DNA from: an uncultured Bacteroidales bacterium
GTDB lineage: Bacteria > Bacteroidota > Bacteroidia > Bacteroidales > UBA932
DNA length: 64,000 nt
Assembly (NCBI GenBank): GCA_900316525.1
Contig: ONDF01000018.1
Span: 1-64,000, forward strand
Direction of reading: 5' to 3'
The notes beneath the pieces were generated by a model. That model searched no databases and was not told the DNA's origin. It worked only from the letters and a program-made list of their open reading frames with translations. This document shows, in pieces, positions 49,959 to 57,307 of this stretch; position 1 is the stretch's first letter, and each line of letters begins with the position of its first letter. A program made the translations under genes and the position numbers.

Positions 49959-51739
49959 TGGCACCGGAAAAATTCATCCAGAACAAGGCTGCCGAGGCCA
50001 TCAAGGCCCTCTACGGGGCGGATGTCCAGGCCGACAGCCTCCAGGTCGCGGTGACCCGGAAGGAGTTCGAGGGCGACTACACCCTCGTGACCTTCCCGCT
50101 TTTGAAGATCACCCACAGCGCCCCCGACGCGACGGGGAACGCGATCGGCCAGTGGCTCGTGGACAACGTCCCCGAGATCGCGGCCTTCAACTCCGTGAAG
50201 GGTTTCCTGAACCTTTCCTTCTCCGCCGTCTACTGGGACGAGACCTTCGCCGAGATCGCCTCCGACGAGGCGTTCGGCCAGCTCGCCCCCACCGGCAAGC
50301 GCATCATGGTGGAGTTCTCCTCCCCGAACACGAACAAGCCCCTTCACCTGGGCCATATCCGCAACAACCTCCTCGGTGACAGCGTGTCCCGCCTGCTGAA
50401 AGCCTGCGGCAACGAGGTCATCAAGTCCACGATCGTCAACGACCGCGGCGTCCACATCTGCAAGTCCATGCTGGCCTGGCAGAAGGAGTTCCAGGGCAAG
50501 ACCCCGGAATCCACCGGCATCAAGGGCGATCACCTCGTGGGCGACTGCTACGTGGCCTTCGACAAGATGTACAAGGCCGAGGTCAAGCAGCTCATGGAGC
50601 AGGGAATGACCGAGGACGAGGCCAAGAAGGCCGCCCCTTCCCTGAAGGAGGCCCACGAGATGCTCGTCAAGTGGGAGAAGGGGGATCCGGAGGTCCGCGC
50701 CCTGTGGGCCATGATGAACGGCTGGGTCTATGCCGGTTTCGACGAGACCTACGCCGCTCTCGGCATCACTTTCGACCAGGTGGACCACGAGTCTGAGACT
50801 TACCTGCTCGGTAAGGAACTGGTGCAGAAGGGTTTGGACGAAGGCGTGTTCATCCGCGAAGCCGACGGTTCCGTGTGGTGCGACCTCACGGCCGACGGCC
50901 TGGACCGCAAGCTCGTCCTCCGTGGCGACGGCACGTCCGTGTACATCACCCAGGACCTCGGCACCGCCGAGCGCCGGTTCGCCAAGTATGACCTCGATTC
51001 CCACGTGTATGTCGTGGGCAACGAGCAGGACTACCACTTCCAGGTCCTGAAGCTTATCCTCAAGAAGCTCGGCTTCGACTGGGCGGACCAGATCTACCAC
51101 CTGTCCTACGGCATGGTGGAGCTCCCGGAAGGCAAGATGAAGTCCCGCGAGGGAACCGTCGTCGACGCCGACGACCTCATCCAGAGCATGTACGAGGAGG
51201 CGAAGAAGACCTCCGAGGAAAGCGGCAAGCTCGCGGACCTGAGCGAGGAGGAGAAGGACAAGCTGTACCACATGATCGGCCTCGGCGCCCTCAAGTACTT
51301 CATCATCAAGGTCGACCCCAAGAAGACGATGCTCTTCAACCCGAAGGAATCCATCGACTTCAACGGCAACACCGGCCCCTTCATCCAGTACACGCACGCC
51401 CGCATCTGCTCGATCCTGCGGAAGGCGACGGTGGAATTCGGCCACGCCGACATTACCACCAGCCTCGTCCCTTCGGCGAAGGAGATCCGCCTCATCAAGC
51501 TGCTGGGCACGTTCCCGGCGAAGGTCGCCGAGGCCGGCGCGGCCTTGAGCCCCGCCGTCATCGCGAACTACGCCTACGACCTGGCGAAGGAGTTCAACCA
51601 GTACTACCACGACACGCCCATCCTCCGCGAGGAGGACCCGGCCGTCCTGAAGTTCCGCCTGGAGCTCATCTCCGTGATGGCCCGCACGCTCCGCTGCGCC
51701 ATGGGTATCCTGGGCATCCAGCTCCCGGACCGGATGTAA
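49958..51739 (+). CDS. argS: Arginyl-tRNA synthetase
   Basis: A 593-residue class I synthetase attaching Arg to tRNAArg. The HIGH-type signature is SSPNTNKPLHLGHIRNN (about 120-136). An N-terminal ArgRS-type domain precedes it and an anticodon-binding DALR domain follows (SILRKATVEFG, DLAKEFNQYYHD). The KMSKS-equivalent is GKMKSREGTVV. Translationally coupled to rpoD (1-nt overlap), so translation and primary sigma levels are linked. Ends at a bidirectional terminator. Confidence 0.97.
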   Translation: MAPEKFIQNKAAEAIKALYGADVQADSLQVAVTRKEFEGDYTLVTFPLLKITHSAPDATGNAIGQWLVDNVPEIAAFNSVKGFLNLSFSAVYWDETFAEIASDEAFGQLAPTGKRIMVEFSSPNTNKPLHLGHIRNNLLGDSVSRLLKACGNEVIKSTIVNDRGVHICKSMLAWQKEFQGKTPESTGIKGDHLVGDCYVAFDKMYKAEVKQLMEQGMTEDEAKKAAPSLKEAHEMLVKWEKGDPEVRALWAMMNGWVYAGFDETYAALGITFDQVDHESETYLLGKELVQKGLDEGVFIREADGSVWCDLTADGLDRKLVLRGDGTSVYITQDLGTAERRFAKYDLDSHVYVVGNEQDYHFQVLKLILKKLGFDWADQIYHLSYGMVELPEGKMKSREGTVVDADDLIQSMYEEAKKTSEESGKLADLSEEEKDKLYHMIGLGALKYFIIKVDPKKTMLFNPKESIDFNGNTGPFIQYTHARICSILRKATVEFGHADITTSLVPSAKEIRLIKLLGTFPAKVAEAGAALSPAVIANYAYDLAKEFNQYYHDTPILREEDPAVLKFRLELISVMARTLRCAMGILGIQLPDRM

Positions 51740-51753
51740 GGAAGAGCCCTACG

Positions 51754-51794
51754 AAAAAAGTCCGCCAACCGAGAGGCTGGCGGACTTTCTTTTT
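51754..51794. terminator. Bidirectional terminator between argS and phosphohexomutase
   Basis: AAAGTCCGCCAACC pairs with GGCTGGCGGACTTT (one mismatch) and is flanked by A- and T-runs. Confidence 0.85.
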
Positions 51795-51807
51795 GCCCTG
51801 GAAGGCC

Positions 51808-53472
51808 CTAGCTGATGAACTGGGCCTTCAGCAGTTCGATCTTCTGCGGGGCGTCGTCGCCCTTCGCGCCGAAGTAGAACTTGATCTTGGGCTCGGTGCC
51901 GGAAGGACGGACGGAGACCACGTCGCCGGCCTCGTTGAAGAACTGGAGGACGTTGGACTTCGGGAGTCCGGTCTCCTCGGGCTTGTTGTAGTCCACGACC
52001 TTGGCGAGCGGGCTGCCGGCGATCTCCTTCGGCGGGCAGGCGCGGTAGTCGGCCATGATCTTCTGGATTTCCTCGGCGCCGGACTTGCCCTTGCGGACGA
52101 TGTAGACCATCTTCTCCACGTACAGGCCGTACTCCTTGTACACCTTCTGGAGGAGCTGCCACAGGGTCATGCCCTGGTCGGCGGCCCAGGCGGCGCACTC
52201 GGCCACGGCGCAGCCGGCGACCTGCGCGCACTTGTCGCGCACGAAGGAACCGAGGTTGAAGCCGTAGGACTCCTCGCCGCCGCAGATGAACGTGGCCTTG
52301 CCTTCCTGCTGCTTCTGGATCTCGGCGATGTACTTGAAGCCGGTGAGGACGTTGTAGCACTTCACGCCGAAGTGCTCGCAGATGGCGGCGAGCAGCTCGC
52401 TGGTGACGATGGTCTTGACGCAGTATTGGTTGCCGTCCAGCTTGCCGAGTTCCTGCCAGCGGGTGAGGATGTAGTAGGTGAGGAAGCTCCAGGTCTGGTT
52501 GCCGGTGAGCTGGACCATCTTGCCTTCGTCGTTGCGGACGGCGATGCCCAGGCGGTCGGCGTCCGGGTCGGTGGCGAGGACGAGGTCCGCACCGGTCTCG
52601 TCGGCCTTCTCCAGGGCCATCTTCATGGCCGCGGGCTCCTCCGGGTTCGGGGAGACGACCGTCGGGAAGTTGCCGTCGCTGACATCCTGCTCGGGGACGT
52701 GGATGACGTTCTTGAAGCCGATGCGGGCGAGGGCCTCGGGCATCAGCTTGACGCCGCAGCCGTGCAGCGGGGTGTAGACGATCTTGAGGTCCGCGTGGCG
52801 GGCGACGGATTCCGGGGACAGCATCAGGGACAGCTGGTCCTTCAGGTAGCATTCGTCGACCTCGGCGCCCATCGTCTCGATGCCGCCGGGAACGGTGCCG
52901 GTGACGGGGGCGAAGCGGACGTCGGCCGGGTCCTCGATCTTCGCGACCTCGGCGACGATGTCCTTGTCCACGGGGGCCGTAATCTGGCCGCCGTCGCTCC
53001 AGAAGACCTTGTAGCCGTTGTATTCCTTGGGGTTGTGGCTGGCGGTGACCATGATGCCGGCGGTCGCGCCCTTGAGGCGGATGGAATAGCTCAGTTCCGG
53101 GGTGGGGCGGAGGGCGTCGAACAGGTAGACGTGGATGCCGTTGTTGGAGAGGACGTCGGCGGAAATCTCGGCGAACAGGCGGGAGTTGTTGCGGCTGTCG
53201 TGCGCGATGCACACGCTGGCGGCGCCGTCCACATGGGCCTTGATATAGTTCGCGAGGCCCTGGGTGGCCATGCCCACGGTGTACTTGTTCATGCGGTTGG
53301 TGCCCACGCCCATGATGCCGCGGAGGCCGCCGGTGCCGAACTCGAGGTTCCGGTAGAAGGCGTCTTCGAGGCCGACGGGGTCGGTTTCCTGCAGTTTCTT
53401 GATTTCAGCCTTGGTCTCGGCGTCGAAGTTCCCTTCGAGCCAGCTCTTGACCACTTCCTTGTAATCTTTCAT
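51808..53472 (-). CDS. Phosphoglucomutase/phosphomannomutase (alpha-D-phosphohexomutase)
   Basis: A 554-residue enzyme interconverting hexose 1- and 6-phosphates (glucose and possibly mannose), for glycogen, cell-wall and LPS sugar supply. Active-site Ser loop MVTASHNPKEYNGYKV, metal loop ATDPDADRLG, sugar-binding GGEESYGFN and phosphate loop RPSGTEPKIKFYF are all intact; the N-terminal RNLEFGTGGLRGIMG is the family start. The promoter at 53509-53539 has TATATTTG and TTG with 20-nt spacing. It is divergent from the Thump-like methyltransferase. Confidence 0.94.
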   Translation of the reverse strand: MKDYKEVVKSWLEGNFDAETKAEIKKLQETDPVGLEDAFYRNLEFGTGGLRGIMGVGTNRMNKYTVGMATQGLANYIKAHVDGAASVCIAHDSRNNSRLFAEISADVLSNNGIHVYLFDALRPTPELSYSIRLKGATAGIMVTASHNPKEYNGYKVFWSDGGQITAPVDKDIVAEVAKIEDPADVRFAPVTGTVPGGIETMGAEVDECYLKDQLSLMLSPESVARHADLKIVYTPLHGCGVKLMPEALARIGFKNVIHVPEQDVSDGNFPTVVSPNPEEPAAMKMALEKADETGADLVLATDPDADRLGIAVRNDEGKMVQLTGNQTWSFLTYYILTRWQELGKLDGNQYCVKTIVTSELLAAICEHFGVKCYNVLTGFKYIAEIQKQQEGKATFICGGEESYGFNLGSFVRDKCAQVAGCAVAECAAWAADQGMTLWQLLQKVYKEYGLYVEKMVYIVRKGKSGAEEIQKIMADYRACPPKEIAGSPLAKVVDYNKPEETGLPKSNVLQFFNEAGDVVSVRPSGTEPKIKFYFGAKGDDAPQKIELLKAQFIS

Positions 53473-53508
53473 GATGGTATCGGTGTTTTAGTGTATTTCA
53501 CTATCGTA

Positions 53509-53539
53509 CAAATATAGCGAATAATGTGTATTTTTGCAA
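53509..53539. promoter_or_regulatory. Divergent promoter region, phosphohexomutase/methyltransferase
   Basis: Minus strand: TTG (complement of 53537-53539), 20 nt, TATATTTG (complement of 53509-53516). Plus strand: TATTTTTG (53529-53536), 8 nt before ATG 53545. The minus -33 lies next to the plus -7, as at recQ/pckA. Confidence 0.7.
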
Positions 53540-53544
53540 TGCCA

Positions 53545-54810
53545 ATGTCTTTCGCCGATTTCATATTGCAGCACGAGACGGACGACCCGGTCCGCCTCCT
53601 GCTCGCGCGTGACAAGTACCCGGAGGTCGATATCGACCTGGCTGTCACGACGTTGGAAGTGCGGCGCAAGCTCCGCGCCAAAGTCCCCGAGTGGTACGCC
53701 GTTCCCTCGCTGATTTATCCCTTCAGATTGTCCGGAGAACAGTGCAGTTCTTCGGAAACCGCCAGGTATAAGGCCAAAGTCGTTCGTTGTCATTCCGAGC
53801 GAAGCGAAGGAATCTCTGGCGTCGCGGACTTGACGGGTGGTATGGGAGTGGATGCGTGGGCGTTTGCACAGGTGGCGGAGGAGGTGCTGTATAATGAGAT
53901 GCAGGTTGAATTGGCGAGGGCGACGGAGTTGAATTTCAGGGAGTTGGGAGTGGAGAACGTGCGGTTCCGGAATTGCCGGGTGGAGCCGGGGAAGGTGGGG
54001 GAGGTGCTGGACGGGTTCCGGCCCGATGTCATTTTCCTGGATCCGGCCAGAAGGGCCGAGGACGGGCGGAAGGTGTTCCTCATCGAGGAGTGCCAGCCGG
54101 ACGTGCTGGGGCTGCTGCCGGAGCTGTTCGAGGCGGCCCGGTACGTGCTGCTGAAGCTTTCGCCGATGGCGGACATCACGATGGCTTGCAAGCGGCTGGG
54201 GACGCACGTGAAGGAGGTCCACGTCGTGGCTGCAGGAGGGGAGTGCAAGGAACTCCTGTTCCTGCTGGACCGTGACTGGGAAGGGACCCCTGCGACCTTC
54301 ATCGTCGAAGGCGGCGCCGTGATGGAGATTCCCGACGGTCCTTCGACTACTTCGACAGGCTCAGCAACCGGCTCAGGAACCGTCGGCCCCCTTGTCATTT
54401 CGACCGGAGCGAAGCGGAGTGGAGAAATCTGGCTCTTCGAGCCCGGGAAGGCCCTCCTCAAGGCCGGGGCGTTCGACCTGCCGTGCGCCCGGTTCGGATT
54501 GACCAAGCTGGGACAGCATACGCATCTGTATGTGGGAGAGGCGGTACCGGAGGAGCTGAGGCCCTTCGGGAAGGTGTTCGAGGTGCTGGAGGTGCTGCCC
54601 TTGAACAACCGGACGATGAAGGAGGCGGGGAAAAGGTGGCCGCAGGCCGAGGTGACGGCCCGGAACGTGCCCATGACCTCCGACCTGCTGCGGAAGAAGC
54701 TCGGCTGCGCCTCGGGCGGGGACATCCACCTGTTCGGCATCCGGGTCGAGGCGGCCGCGGAAGCGGGTAACTACTTGATTGTAACCAAAAAACGATATGG
54801 AACAGATTGA
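53545..54810 (+). CDS. Thump-like-domain SAM methyltransferase carrying repeat insertions
   Basis: A 421-residue predicted RNA/nucleic-acid methyltransferase. The start ATG at 53545 is chosen because TATTTTTG at 53529-53536 rules out 53524; ATG 53539 is also possible. The core SAM motif is VADLTGGMGVDAWAFAQ; the N/DPPY-type motif reads PDVIFLDPARRA, and RYVLLKLSPMADI fits the family. The C-terminus (DLLRKKLGCASGGDIHLFGI) resembles the Thump_like domain. Three foreign palindromic pieces are embedded in frame: near 53788-53815 (RCHSERSEGI), 54338-54380 and 54393-54430. The first sits directly before motif I, where normal proteins have a short linker. The function may persist. Overlaps the DUF4298 gene by 14 nt. 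Confidence 0.85.
   Translation: MSFADFILQHETDDPVRLLLARDKYPEVDIDLAVTTLEVRRKLRAKVPEWYAVPSLIYPFRLSGEQCSSSETARYKAKVVRCHSERSEGISGVADLTGGMGVDAWAFAQVAEEVLYNEMQVELARATELNFRELGVENVRFRNCRVEPGKVGEVLDGFRPDVIFLDPARRAEDGRKVFLIEECQPDVLGLLPELFEAARYVLLKLSPMADITMACKRLGTHVKEVHVVAAGGECKELLFLLDRDWEGTPATFIVEGGAVMEIPDGPSTTSTGSATGSGTVGPLVISTGAKRSGEIWLFEPGKALLKAGAFDLPCARFGLTKLGQHTHLYVGEAVPEELRPFGKVFEVLEVLPLNNRTMKEAGKRWPQAEVTARNVPMTSDLLRKKLGCASGGDIHLFGIRVEAAAEAGNYLIVTKKRYGTD
53788..53815 (+). repeat. Palindromic repeat in the Thump-like methyltransferase
   Basis: 28 bases identical to 8154-8181 in mtaB, but translated in a different frame and gene. Encodes RCHSERSEGI immediately before SAM motif I. Confidence 0.8.
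54338..54380 (+). repeat. GC-rich GGTCCTTCGAC...GGCTCAG repeat in coding sequence
   Basis: Imperfect, self-complementary sequence with CTTCGAC twice and GGCTCAG/AACCGGCTCAGG, translated as low-complexity GPSTTSTGSATGSG. It resembles dispersed CTTCGAC...GCTCAG repeats of environmental bacteria; only one copy is in the window. Confidence 0.5.
54393..54430 (+). repeat. Palindromic repeat variant, 38 bp, in coding sequence
   Basis: TGTCATTTCGACC ... GGAGAAATCT: the same ends as the family (TGTCATYYC and GRRATCT) with a longer centre. Translated in frame as VISTGAKRSGEI in the same methyltransferase. Confidence 0.65.
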
Positions 54811-55102
54811 ACGGATCAAGCATTTCGAGATGCTGCTGGACCGGGTCGCCCCCGTCCTCGGGAATCTGGAGGATGCGCTGGAGGCCTTCGACGGCATCCA
54901 GGACGACGTGAAGGAACTGTCGGCCTACTATGAAAGCGACGAATGGCGCGACGATTTCGAGGCCGACGAGGCCGGGAAACTCCCGAAGGACCTCAAGCGC
55001 GGCGTGCTCTCCGAGGACGGCATCTACGACGTCCTCTCGGACCACTACGCCCTGACCGTCCGTCTGCTGGACACCGTTTCCGCCATCCTCAAAAACAGAT
55101 AA
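54797..55102 (+). CDS. DUF4298 protein
   Basis: A 101-residue acidic, helical protein (MEQIERIKHFEMLLDRVAPV; a strongly charged central region DDVKELSAYYESDEW) of the DUF4298 family, common in Bacteroidota and Firmicutes and without known function. It overlaps the methyltransferase 3' end by 14 nt and precedes a CPBP protease by 4 nt, so the three form an operon. Confidence 0.85.
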   Translation: MEQIERIKHFEMLLDRVAPVLGNLEDALEAFDGIQDDVKELSAYYESDEWRDDFEADEAGKLPKDLKRGVLSEDGIYDVLSDHYALTVRLLDTVSAILKNR

Positions 55103-55106
55103 ACCC

Positions 55107-55940
55107 ATGACACGCGCAGATACCCCTTTCTGGAAATGGATCCTGCTGCTGATCGCAGGCTCTGTCCTGTTTCTCCTGGCGTATGGATTCTCCTCCCTCC
55201 CGGGAGCGCTGGACCAGGCGTCCGGCGCCCTGCTCGGGCTGCAGGCCTTCCTGTACGTCCTCACTTCCGCCGGCGTGCTGGCGCTGTATGCGCTCTGGTG
55301 GAGATGGACGGAAAAGCAGAAGGCCCGGGACATCCCGATGCGCCGGCTGGCCGGGGACACCGCCATCGGCTTCGGCGTGGGCATCTTGTTCTTCATCCTG
55401 GTGACAGGCTGCATCGCCCTCCTGGGCGGTTATCGCATCGACAGTGTCAACTGGGACTGGAACGCGCTGATCAGGAGCCTGTTCATGTTCCTGGTCGTCG
55501 GCGTCGGGGAAGAGGTCCTGTTCCGGGGCATCGTGTTCCGGATGATCGACGACCGGTGGGGGACCGCCGTCGCCCTCCTCGTTTCGGCCCTGATCTTCGG
55601 CTTCGTCCATATCTCCAACAACAACGCGACGGTGTGGTCTTCCTTGGCCATCGCCGTCGAAGCCGGTCTCCTGCTGGGCGCCGCATACAAGTGGTCCGGC
55701 ACCCTGTGGGTACCCATCGGCATCCACTGGTCCTGGAACTACTTCCAGGGCCCGATCTTCGGTTTCGCGGTTTCGGGAAACGGGACTCAGTCCCTCATCA
55801 CGCCGGTCATCCAGGGCTCCGACTGGCTCACAGGCGGCTCCTTCGGCGCCGAAGCCTCCATCCCCGCCTTCGTCCTGGGCCTCGCCCTCGCTATCGTGTT
55901 CCTGCTGATTCCTCGGCGTACTGCTTGCACCAGTCGGTAA
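55107..55940 (+). CDS. CPBP-family intramembrane metalloprotease (Rce1/Abi type)
   Basis: A 277-residue membrane protein with several transmembrane helices. Family motifs: GVGEEVLFRG (EExxxR, residues E and R), FGFVHIS (FxxxH) and GIHWSWNYFQ (the HxxxN-type motif). The family includes CAAX-type proteases and bacteriocin-immunity proteins; the substrate is unknown. Ends overlapping the convergent nth gene by 50 nt. Confidence 0.92.
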   Translation: MTRADTPFWKWILLLIAGSVLFLLAYGFSSLPGALDQASGALLGLQAFLYVLTSAGVLALYALWWRWTEKQKARDIPMRRLAGDTAIGFGVGILFFILVTGCIALLGGYRIDSVNWDWNALIRSLFMFLVVGVGEEVLFRGIVFRMIDDRWGTAVALLVSALIFGFVHISNNNATVWSSLAIAVEAGLLLGAAYKWSGTLWVPIGIHWSWNYFQGPIFGFAVSGNGTQSLITPVIQGSDWLTGGSFGAEASIPAFVLGLALAIVFLLIPRRTACTSR

Positions 55941-56538
55941 GGCCGCAGGCGGCGCATTTGGGGGCGCGGGCGGTGCAGGTGTAACGGCCGTGGAGGATGA
56001 GCCAATGGTGGGAGCGGGCGCGGAGGTGCTCCGGGATGTGCCGCTCCAGGTCGCGCTCGACCTCCAGCGGCGTCTTGCCGTTTGAAAGCCCGAGCCGATG
56101 GGAGACGCGGAAGACATGCGTGTCCACGGCGATGACGGGCTTGTCATAGACGACGGAGGCGATGACGTTCGCGGTCTTGCGGCCGACGCCCGGAAGGGTC
56201 ATCAGCGCGTCGAAGTCGGAAGGCACCTCGCCGCCAAAATCGGCCAGGAGCTTCTGCGCCATCGCGATCAGGTGCTCCGTCTTGGAATTCGGGTAGGAAA
56301 CGCTTTTCACATAGGGAAATACCTCGTCGAAACTCGCGGATGCCAGGTCCTGAGGGGCGGGGAAGCGTTCGAACAGGGGCGGGGTGACGACGTTCACCCG
56401 CCGGTCCGTGCACTGGGCCGACAGGATGACGGCCACGAGCAGCTGGTAGGGATTGCCGTAGTGGAGTTCGGTCTCGGCGATGGGGACGTTCTGTTCGAAC
56501 CAGTCCACGATGCCTGCGAAGCGTTCCTTGCGTGTCAT
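55891..56538 (-). CDS. nth: Endonuclease III
   Basis: A 215-residue base-excision repair glycosylase/AP lyase for oxidised pyrimidines. The ATG at 56538 overlaps the ftsE stop by 4 nt. HhH motif LPGVGRKTANVI with catalytic K121, and D139 in AVDTHVFR. The 4Fe-4S cluster is C-x6-C-x2-C-x5-C (CTARAPKCAACGLTDWC). All key residues are present. The 3' end overlaps the CPBP gene by 50 nt, an unusually large convergent overlap. Confidence 0.96.
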   Translation of the reverse strand: MTRKERFAGIVDWFEQNVPIAETELHYGNPYQLLVAVILSAQCTDRRVNVVTPPLFERFPAPQDLASASFDEVFPYVKSVSYPNSKTEHLIAMAQKLLADFGGEVPSDFDALMTLPGVGRKTANVIASVVYDKPVIAVDTHVFRVSHRLGLSNGKTPLEVERDLERHIPEHLRARSHHWLILHGRYTCTARAPKCAACGLTDWCKQYAEESAGTR

Positions 56539-57236
56539 ATCGTGAGGTCCAGTTCGAAGGTGTTGTCCTCGAAGACTTCGGTGCAGCGCTCGTCGGCGCA
56601 GGAGAAGACGCGGCCGGGATAGCGCTCGAAGATGGACCGGTTGTGCGTGACCATGATGATGGCCGTGCCTTCCTCGTTCAGCTCGCGGAGGAGCTTCAGG
56701 ATGCCGTCGGCGGTCTCGCCGTCCAGGTTGCCGGTGGGCTCGTCGGCGAGGATGGCCTGGGGGCGGTTCAGCAGGGCGCGGGCGATGGCGATGCGCTGCT
56801 GCTCGCCGCCGGAGAGCTGGTGCGGCATCTTGTGGGCCTTCGTGCCCATGCCCACGTCCTCCAGGACCTCCTGGATGCGGGTGTCGATGGCGGTGCGGTC
56901 CTTCCAGCCCGTGGCGCGGAGGACGAACTCGAGGTTCGCTTCCACGGAGCGGTCCATCAGCAGCTGGAAATCCTGGAACACGACGCCCAGGCGCCGGCGC
57001 AGCATCGGTATGTCTTTTGTACGGATGTCGCGGAGGTCGAACCCGCAGACGGCGCCTTCTCCCTTGGCGAGCCGGTTTTCGGCCGTCATCGTCCGGATGA
57101 TGGAGGTCTTGCCCGAGCCCACCTTCCCGACGATGTACACGAAATCGCCCGGGTTGATGGCCATGTCGAGGCCGTAGATGACGACGCTGTCCCCGCCCAG
57201 GATGTCTGCGCCGCTGAATTGGATGATGGGTTCCAT
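56535..57236 (-). CDS. ftsE: Cell division ATP-binding protein FtsE
   Basis: A 233-residue ABC ATPase that with FtsX controls peptidoglycan hydrolases in division. Walker [11 protein letters not shown]-loop VFQDFQLL, signature [16 protein letters not shown] and Walker [12 protein letters not shown] are all present. ftsX is not adjacent here; the following gene is nth. The -7 box TATCTTTG lies at 57259-57266 (complement). The identification rests on the FtsE-type VFQDFQLL region and length; another LolD-like ATPase is possible but less likely. Confidence 0.85.
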   Translation of the reverse strand: MEPIIQFSGADILGGDSVVIYGLDMAINPGDFVYIVGKVGSGKTSIIRTMTAENRLAKGEGAVCGFDLRDIRTKDIPMLRRRLGVVFQDFQLLMDRSVEANLEFVLRATGWKDRTAIDTRIQEVLEDVGMGTKAHKMPHQLSGGEQQRIAIARALLNRPQAILADEPTGNLDGETADGILKLLRELNEEGTAIIMVTHNRSIFERYPGRVFSCADERCTEVFEDNTFELDLTI

Positions 57237-57258
57237 TGCGTTTTTGGACTGGATTACA

Positions 57259-57288
57259 CAAAGATAATCAGAAAAATTCGTAAATTTG
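57259..57288. promoter_or_regulatory. Divergent -7 boxes, ftsE and TPR gene
   Basis: Minus-strand TATCTTTG (complement of 57259-57266) toward ftsE, plus-strand TAAATTTG (57281-57288) toward the TPR protein. No clear TTG partners at the preferred spacing. Confidence 0.5.
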
Positions 57289-57307
57289 TAAAATAATAAA
57301 CGCTAAG

